Shown piece after piece: positions 5,240 to 10,441 of a DNA stretch of 10,441 nucleotides. The notes under the pieces are model-generated. The model did not search any database. It was given only the letters and a program-made list of their open reading frames with translations, and was not told the DNA's origin. Origin of the DNA: CAYSLA01 sp964431685 (GTDB taxonomy: Bacteria; Armatimonadota; UBA5829); the NCBI GenBank assembly GCA_964431685.1, contig CAYSLA010000119.1, forward strand, positions 1 through 10,441, given 5' to 3'. Each line of letters begins with the position of its first letter. The first letter of the stretch is position 1. Made by a program: the position numbers and the translations under genes.

Positions 5240-8116
5240 ATGGACTTTGCAGAAACGATGCAGCGCACGAAGCTGCAACTGGACGCGGCCGCAAAGGCAT
5301 CGGGCGAGCTGCTTGGCAGGTTTAGGAGCGAGATCGAGTTCGCTGAGGTCTTCATAGAGCTCTATCCCAAGCAGGCCAAAGACTGGGAGAAACTGATTGC
5401 CCAGGCTTGTGACGTAGTTACGAAGGGGCTTGCCGGCGACGGGGCCGTGGACGCGGGCAAGCTGGTGGAAGAGGCGGAGCAGATACTTGAGCCGATAGCC
5501 AAAGAGGCGAAGAAGTATGTCATCCATTGCGTCGGACACGCTCACATTGATATGAACTGGATGTGGGATTGGCCGGAGACAGTGAACGTAACACACGACA
5601 CATTCCTGACGGTCGATACCCTTATGGAAGAGTTTCCGGGGTTTGTCTATGCCCAGAGCCAGGCATCCACATATATGGCGATGGAAGAGCATTGCCCCGA
5701 GGTCTTCGAGATGATCCGCAAACGCGTTAAAGAAGGCCAGTGGGAAGTTACAGCCAGCACGTGGGTTGAAGGTGATAAGAATCTTGCCTCAGGTGAATCG
5801 CTCTGCAGGCACCTGCTCTATACGCGCAAGTACATGAAGGAACGGTTTGGCCTGGACCCGGAGGACGTGAAGATTGACTGGTCGCCTGATACCTTTGGGC
5901 ATGCGCACACCGTGCCGTCAATACTATCGCGGGGTGGGGTGAGCCGATACTATCACGCGCGCACCGGGCCCGGCCCCTGGCTCTACAAGTGGCGCTCGCC
6001 CGACGGTTCGGAGATCACCGCGTTCCACGAGCAAGATATGGCGGGCTACAATGGCGACATCACCGGGCGAATGGCGACAAACATGGTCTCCTACTGCAAA
6101 CAGAACGGACTCAAGGACTATTTGTTTGTCTATGGTGTGGGTGATCACGGGGGAGGTCCTACCAGAAAGGACCTGCGCACCATCCAAAGCATGCAGAACT
6201 GGCCTGTATTCCCTGCTCTGCGCTTTGGACGCTCAGACGATTTCTTCAGCGCCGTTGAGAAAGCCAATCCCAAACTGCCTGTGTTCGACAAGGACCTGAA
6301 CTTCATCTTCGAGGGATGCTACACGTCCCAGAGCACTATCAAGAGAGCAAACAGGGTAAGTGAGATTATCCTTCCGGAGGCGGAGACGGTCGCGCTGATA
6401 GGAGGGTTGGCGGGAAAGATGGACTATCCGCATTCGGGTCTCGAAAAGGCCTGGCAGCGTACGTTGTTCAGCCACTTCCACGACATTCTCCCTGGTTCCG
6501 GCGTCCGAGGAACCAGGCACTACACTAACGGGCTCTTCCAGGAGATACAGGCTACGGCGTTGTCCATTCGTACGAGGGCACTGCGCACGCTTGCAGCGTC
6601 CGTCAACACGGCGGATGCTGTCGGGAAGAGCAGGTCGATGTTGGGTATGGGACTTGGCGACGGACTCGGAGCTGGAGTTGGAGACCCTGCTATCCCCGGC
6701 GGAGTGACCGCTCGCAACGCCGGCGCACTTGACGCGGAACCGGTCCTGATCTATAATTCGAAGCCCTGGCCAAGGAGCGAGACGGTCTACGCCAAGATAT
6801 GGAATAAGGACGTCGCAGACGACAAGGTGGTGGTGCGAGACTCCTCCGGCAAGGAGGTCAAAGGCCAGGTCGTCGCTCGCGGAGACTATTGGGGCCACAA
6901 GTTCGTGACTGTGGCCTTCAGGGCCAAGGATGTCCCGGCAGTCGGTTACAAGGTCTACGCAATTGACAGCGCGTTGAAGCCAATCGACACCGACGGAGTA
7001 AAGGTTGATGACACTGGGTTCTCCATATATGGCTTTGCCAATGTCCCGGGTTTTGAACCGTGCAGGGTAATGGAGAACGAGTATCTGAAGGTCTCCGTTT
7101 CGACCTCATCTGGTGCGATCACCAGCCTCATCGACAAGACAAGCGGCTTTGAGTACGTGCCGGAAGGCAAGCAGCTTGGTCTACTCGAGATGTACCAGGA
7201 GACGCCGCACGCAATGACATCATGGCTGATCGGTGGGACGCCGACCTGCCACAAGTTTGATTCGGGCGGCGTTATCGAGGTCATCCAGAGGGGTCCGAAC
7301 AGAGCGGCGGCAAGGACTACACACAGGTATGGCGACTCCAAGATAACTATGGAGGTCGGCCTGAACGCGGGCAGCAAGATGGTCGATTTCACGCTGAATG
7401 CGTATTGGGTCGAGCGTGGAACGCCGGAGACCGGAGTTCCGATGCTCAAGGTTGCGTTCCCTGTGGACTTGTCTAACGGGATGGCCACATACGAAATCCC
7501 GTTTGGCGCTCAGCAGCGCGAGCAGAGCAGTCAGGAGATTCCGGCCCTGAAGTGGGCGGACGTATCTGGAGATGCCTCAACTGGAAAGATGGGCCTGACT
7601 CTGGTCAACGACTCCAAATACGGCCACTCGTGCAACAATGGTGTGATGCGGCTCACGCTTATTCGCTCCAGCTACGATCCGGATCCGATTCCAGAGGTTG
7701 CTGAACACGAGATCAAGTTCGCTGTGATTCCACACGAAGGGGAATGTGATATTGTGGCGGCTACGCGCGCGGGTGAGGAATTTGGCTCGCCGATGGCCGT
7801 GGTTAGCACAACAGTTCAGAAGGGTGAGCTTCCCGCGGAGCAGAGCTTTGTCGAGTGTCTGACTCCCAGTGTGTTTGTCTCTGCCGTGAAGAAGAGCGAG
7901 GACGGTAAGTCGCTCGTGGTGCGGATGTTCGAGACGCTGGGCAAGTCTGTGACCGCAAAGGTCAGATTGCACGGTCTGGTGAAGCCGGACTCGAAGGCTG
8001 AAGAGTGCGACATCCTTGAGCGTCCTGTGGCAAAGAGCAGCGCCAAGATGGACGGCGAAGTATTGTCGGTCAAGGTTCCGGCATTTGGGCAGTCTACAGT
8101 GCGCATCGGGAAGTAA
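5240..8116 (+). CDS. Alpha-mannosidase, glycoside hydrolase family 38
   Basis: A 958-residue protein, normal for bacterial GH38. It hydrolyses alpha-mannosyl linkages by a zinc-dependent retaining mechanism. A helical N-terminal lead (1-95) precedes the catalytic domain with HAHIDMNWMWDWPE: H102 and D104 are zinc ligands by comparison with known GH38 enzymes. WSPDTFGHA supplies the nucleophile and ligand D217, and GVGDHGGGPT supplies the last ligand, H303. A central helical domain ends with SHFHDILPGSGVRGT (411-425). Then come a glycine-rich linker MLGMGLGDGLGAGVGDP (467-483) and a long C-terminal beta-rich region. No signal peptide is seen, so it acts in the cytoplasm on imported mannosides. 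GTGAGGA about nine bases before the ATG is the ribosome binding site. The AraC regulator upstream probably controls it. The exact linkage specificity is unknown. Confidence 0.95.
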   Translation: MDFAETMQRTKLQLDAAAKASGELLGRFRSEIEFAEVFIELYPKQAKDWEKLIAQACDVVTKGLAGDGAVDAGKLVEEAEQILEPIAKEAKKYVIHCVGHAHIDMNWMWDWPETVNVTHDTFLTVDTLMEEFPGFVYAQSQASTYMAMEEHCPEVFEMIRKRVKEGQWEVTASTWVEGDKNLASGESLCRHLLYTRKYMKERFGLDPEDVKIDWSPDTFGHAHTVPSILSRGGVSRYYHARTGPGPWLYKWRSPDGSEITAFHEQDMAGYNGDITGRMATNMVSYCKQNGLKDYLFVYGVGDHGGGPTRKDLRTIQSMQNWPVFPALRFGRSDDFFSAVEKANPKLPVFDKDLNFIFEGCYTSQSTIKRANRVSEIILPEAETVALIGGLAGKMDYPHSGLEKAWQRTLFSHFHDILPGSGVRGTRHYTNGLFQEIQATALSIRTRALRTLAASVNTADAVGKSRSMLGMGLGDGLGAGVGDPAIPGGVTARNAGALDAEPVLIYNSKPWPRSETVYAKIWNKDVADDKVVVRDSSGKEVKGQVVARGDYWGHKFVTVAFRAKDVPAVGYKVYAIDSALKPIDTDGVKVDDTGFSIYGFANVPGFEPCRVMENEYLKVSVSTSSGAITSLIDKTSGFEYVPEGKQLGLLEMYQETPHAMTSWLIGGTPTCHKFDSGGVIEVIQRGPNRAAARTTHRYGDSKITMEVGLNAGSKMVDFTLNAYWVERGTPETGVPMLKVAFPVDLSNGMATYEIPFGAQQREQSSQEIPALKWADVSGDASTGKMGLTLVNDSKYGHSCNNGVMRLTLIRSSYDPDPIPEVAEHEIKFAVIPHEGECDIVAATRAGEEFGSPMAVVSTTVQKGELPAEQSFVECLTPSVFVSAVKKSEDGKSLVVRMFETLGKSVTAKVRLHGLVKPDSKAEECDILERPVAKSSAKMDGEVLSVKVPAFGQSTVRIGK

Positions 8117-8160
8117 CATCAGGTTGAGTGGGTTCCAGCACGTGGGGGGATGAGATGTTC

Positions 8161-8178
8161 TTCCCGCCAAAGCGGGAA
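8161..8178. repeat. Hairpin 1: TTCCCGC-CAAA-GCGGGAA
   Basis: Seven perfect pairs around a CAAA tetraloop, 45 bp past the mannosidase stop. There is no T-run, so intrinsic termination is doubtful. The form is like REP-type or Correia-like dispersed palindromes. First of three hairpins in a row. Confidence 0.6.
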
Positions 8179-8192
8179 TCCGCGTTTCCGTT

Positions 8193-8218
8193 GTTTCGGA
8201 GAACCCTTTTTCCGAAAC
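8193..8218. repeat. Hairpin 2: GTTTCGGA...TCCGAAAC
   Basis: Eight perfect pairs enclose a 10-base loop. The arms nearly match those of the hairpin at 2463-2487, in a distant intergenic region of the same window. Confidence 0.6.
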
Positions 8219-8223
8219 CAGTG

Positions 8224-8261
8224 AGGCACGCTTCGGGACAAGTGCGTCCCGAAGCATGCCT
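8224..8261. repeat. Hairpin 3: long palindrome with GCTTCGGGAC arms
   Basis: Ten perfect pairs (8230-8239 with 8246-8255) around a 6-base loop, extended by AGGCA/TGCCT after one C-A mismatch. That makes 15 of 16 positions paired. No T-run follows. It could slow exonucleases at the mannosidase mRNA end, or be a repeat-element end. Confidence 0.65.
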
Positions 8262-8302
8262 GCATACTATCGCTTGATTGGCAGCAGGAGCAGGAGGCCC
8301 AA

Positions 8303-9133
8303 TTGGTATTGGCAAGAGCTGGAGACGTTGATTTTGGGGATGGCCGGCCACTGGTGGTTATCGCCGGGCCGTGTGTGATTGAGTCCGAGGAAGTGTGTCT
8401 TGAGGTCGGTAGTCGGGCAAAGGAGATTGCTGCGAGACTGGGGATGCAGTACATATTCAAGGCATCTTTTGACAAGGCCAACCGAACCAGTATTGAATCA
8501 TTCCGCGGGCCTGGCCTTGATAAGGGGCTTGAGGTACTTGCGTCGATAAAAGCGAAACTGGGCGTTCCTGTGCTCACGGACATTCACGAAGCCTGCCAGG
8601 CCGAACCGGTTTCCCAGGTAGCTGACGTTCTGCAGATTCCGGCGTTCTTGTGCAGGCAGACCGACCTGATTGTTGCCGCTGCCCAGACTGGGAGACCTGT
8701 GAATATTAAGAAGGGGCAGTTTGTTGCCCCCTGGGATATGGCCAACAGTGTTGCCAAGGCGCGTACGGCGGGGGCGGCAAGCGTGATTCTTACCGAGCGC
8801 GGCGCCTCGTTTGGCTACAACACGCTTGTAGTCGATATGTGCAGTATACCTACCATGCGAGGGTTGGGTTGCCCAGTCGTATTTGACGCCACGCATTCCG
8901 TTCAGCGCCCGGGCGCACTGGGAAACGCGTCGGGAGGGGCACGTGAGTTCATTCCGCACCTGATAAGGGCCGCGGTTGCGGTCGGTGTGGATGGGCTCTT
9001 CTTGGAGGTGCATCCGGATGTGGACAGCGCCCTTTGCGATGCGGCGTGCATGCTGCGTCTCGGCGATCTTGAGCAGGTACTGAACGAAGCTGGCGCCATC
9101 AGGCGGGCGCTGGCCAGCGTCGGGGGTATGTGA
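8303..9133 (+). CDS. kdsA: 3-deoxy-8-phosphooctulonate (Kdo-8-P) synthase
   Basis: A 276-residue enzyme that condenses phosphoenolpyruvate with arabinose 5-phosphate to make Kdo-8-phosphate, the precursor of the lipopolysaccharide inner core; cytoplasmic. Family motifs: IAGPCVIESEE (20-30), KASFDKANRTS (53-63), RGPGLDKGL (68-76), PAFLCRQTDL (113-122), NIKKGQF (134-140), FDATHSVQ (194-201), EVHPD (235-239). C24, H198, E235 and D246 match the metal ligands of the Aquifex aeolicus enzyme (C11, H185, E222, D233) with a constant offset of 13, so this is the metal-dependent class. The start is a TTG at 8303, five bases after GGAGG (8293-8297). A second TTG at 8309 is the alternative; no ATG or GTG fits. 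It is followed by an overlapping oxidoreductase gene. Confidence 0.95.
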   Translation: MVLARAGDVDFGDGRPLVVIAGPCVIESEEVCLEVGSRAKEIAARLGMQYIFKASFDKANRTSIESFRGPGLDKGLEVLASIKAKLGVPVLTDIHEACQAEPVSQVADVLQIPAFLCRQTDLIVAAAQTGRPVNIKKGQFVAPWDMANSVAKARTAGAASVILTERGASFGYNTLVVDMCSIPTMRGLGCPVVFDATHSVQRPGALGNASGGAREFIPHLIRAAVAVGVDGLFLEVHPDVDSALCDAACMLRLGDLEQVLNEAGAIRRALASVGGM

Positions 9134-10101
9134 TGACAGTGAGAGTTGGATTTGCGGGGGCAGGGGGGATTGCCGGCGCCCACATGAACATGCTGCAGGC
9201 TATTGAGGGTGTCCAGATATCCGCCGTTGCCGACAAGCGTATGGACAGGGCTCGGACAGTTGCGGCGCGATACGTTGCCAAGGCCTACGAGACTTGCGCG
9301 GAGATGCTTGATGCGGAGGAGCTGGACGCACTCTATGTCTGCGTTCCGCCGTTTGCGCACGATGATCTGGAAATCACTGCGGCAAAGCGCGGAATCCATC
9401 TCTTTGTTGAGAAGCCCATCGCGTTGAGCATGGAGAAGGCTCGCATAGTACGTGATGCTGTTCGCGCGTCCGGGATAGTCACCGCCGTGGGCTATCACTG
9501 GCGTTATCAGTCCAATACGGACAAGGCACGTGAGCTGCTCGCTGCCAAGACTGTCGGGATGGTGCAGGGCTACTGGATGTCCGGCTTCCCGGAGGTAAGT
9601 TGGTGGCGCAGGATGGAGTTGTCGGGTGGACAAGTGCTGGAGCAGACCACGCACATATTCGACTTGGCGAGGTGTCTTTGTGGCGATATCACTGAAGTAT
9701 ATGCGGCCTATGCTGTTCGCGCGTCGGGAAACATCGATGATTTTGACGTCTACGATGTCGGTACTGCGACAGTGAAGTTCGAGTCAGGGGCCATCGGATG
9801 TTTCTCAAACACTTGCCTACTCTCACAGCCTTACACAGTAGGGCTGCACATTGTCGCCAGGGATCTGGTGATTGAGCTTCACGGGGACATGAAAGTCATC
9901 GAGCCGGGGCACACGGAGATATTCTCCGCTGGGCAGAACCCAATGCTTGAAGAGAGCAGAGCCTTCATTCACGCAGTGCAGACCGGCGACCGCACCCCAA
10001 TTAGATCCGACTATGAGGACGCGGTCAAGAGCCTGGCAGTGTCGCTAGCCTGCAACGAGTCCGCAGCCTCTGGAATGCCGGCTGTTGTGCCGCTCGAATA
10101 G
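9133..10101 (+). CDS. Gfo/Idh/MocA family NAD(P)-dependent oxidoreductase
   Basis: A 322-residue protein when started at the ATG that overlaps the kdsA stop (TGATG at 9131-9135); a GTG three bases earlier is in the same frame. The N-terminal Rossmann fold has GAGGIAGAH (9-17), and the conserved EKP (93-95) binds cofactor and substrate. The C-terminal domain includes GYHWRYQ (120-126) and EQTTHIFDL (170-178) with H174 and D177, typical of sugar dehydrogenases of this family. It likely oxidises or reduces a sugar or sugar nucleotide; the substrate is not readable. GTCGGGGGT just before the start can serve as ribosome binding site, and the stop/start overlap implies translational coupling to kdsA. 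A role in outer-membrane sugar synthesis is suggested only by this neighbour. Confidence 0.92.
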   Translation: MTVRVGFAGAGGIAGAHMNMLQAIEGVQISAVADKRMDRARTVAARYVAKAYETCAEMLDAEELDALYVCVPPFAHDDLEITAAKRGIHLFVEKPIALSMEKARIVRDAVRASGIVTAVGYHWRYQSNTDKARELLAAKTVGMVQGYWMSGFPEVSWWRRMELSGGQVLEQTTHIFDLARCLCGDITEVYAAYAVRASGNIDDFDVYDVGTATVKFESGAIGCFSNTCLLSQPYTVGLHIVARDLVIELHGDMKVIEPGHTEIFSAGQNPMLEESRAFIHAVQTGDRTPIRSDYEDAVKSLAVSLACNESAASGMPAVVPLE

Positions 10102-10111
10102 GGGATCAGTG

Positions 10112-10396
10112 ATGGCGCAGAGCAGGTTGAGGGCGGTTGTTCAGGGTCGGGTGCAGGGCGTCGGTTTCAGATACTTCGTGATGGAACGCGCAATCTTACT
10201 TCGACTCACAGGCATAGTCCGCAACTTGCGCAGTGGCGATGTTGAGTTGGTGGCAGAGGGCGAAAGAGGTGCTCTCGAGGCAATGGCAGCATCGCTCAAG
10301 TCCGGTCCTCGAATGAGCCACGTGGAGAACGTCGTAAACATATGGCTTGACGCGACTGGCGAGTTCACTTCTTTCAGAATTGCTGATACCCAGTAG
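10112..10396 (+). CDS. acyP: Acylphosphatase
   Basis: A 94-residue protein of the standard acylphosphatase size. It hydrolyses carboxyl-phosphate bonds of acyl phosphates in the cytoplasm. VQGRVQGVGFRYFV (10-23) carries the phosphate-binding loop and catalytic R20. GIVRNLRSGDVELVAEG (34-50) carries the catalytic asparagine N38. The ATG at 10112 is preferred: a GGGG at 10101-10104 sits seven bases before it, and family members start just before this motif. A longer frame from 10085 overlaps the previous gene without family support. It follows the oxidoreductase stop by 10 bp and is probably in the same operon as kdsA. Confidence 0.95.
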   Translation: MAQSRLRAVVQGRVQGVGFRYFVMERAILLRLTGIVRNLRSGDVELVAEGERGALEAMAASLKSGPRMSHVENVVNIWLDATGEFTSFRIADTQ

Positions 10397-10441
10397 TCAG
10401 CGCCTCGCCGGTCTGTCACTCCGGTTGGCTCAGAGAGTTGC

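Noticed and set aside
8161..8261. Hairpins as a CRISPR array
   Set aside because: The three stems differ in sequence, with no identical repeats or regular spacers and no cas genes.

Overview
The window reads as chromosomal DNA from a moderately high-GC, Gram-negative-type bacterium. A Kdo-8-phosphate synthase (kdsA) implies a Kdo-containing outer membrane. The mix of a uroporphyrinogen-decarboxylase-like protein, a GH20/GH67-like hydrolase, a GH38 alpha-mannosidase, a Gfo/Idh/MocA dehydrogenase and a Cys-tailed FmdB zinc ribbon recalls carbohydrate-rich environmental lineages such as Armatimonadota, Planctomycetota, Lentisphaerota or Hydrogenedentota. I lean weakly to Armatimonadota; the sequence alone does not prove it.

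Layout. (1) 1-2267, minus strand: a TIM-barrel glycoside hydrolase, then the first 39 codons of a URO-D-like protein cut off by the window edge. (2) 2268-3145: an 878-bp stretch with no credible protein gene. It holds a minus-strand promoter, inverted repeats, and two tandem, similarly built units on the plus strand. Each unit has a GGGAAC-N16-TCGTATA promoter, a CU-rich anti-Shine-Dalgarno stretch and a strong intrinsic terminator. (3) 3091-4085, minus strand: an FmdB-type zinc ribbon with its own promoter and terminator, and lemA. (4) 4251-8116, plus strand: an AraC-family regulator followed by a cytoplasmic GH38 alpha-mannosidase that it probably controls. (5) 8117-8302: three consecutive hairpins. 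(6) 8303-10396, plus strand: kdsA (TTG start), a Gfo/Idh/MocA oxidoreductase overlapping it by TGATG, and an acylphosphatase 10 bp further on, apparently one operon.

How the genes relate. Two carbohydrate loci flank the window (hydrolase plus URO-D-like protein on the left, AraC plus mannosidase in the middle). A Kdo/sugar-metabolism operon is on the right, and small housekeeping or envelope genes (fmdB, lemA) lie between. The most notable item is the predicted pair of tandem sibling sRNAs at about 2707-3053. Their promoters resemble those read by ECF-type sigma factors, and their CU-rich single-stranded tracts match the complement of a ribosome binding site. This architecture suggests stress-induced post-transcriptional repressors, but it rests only on sequence reading.
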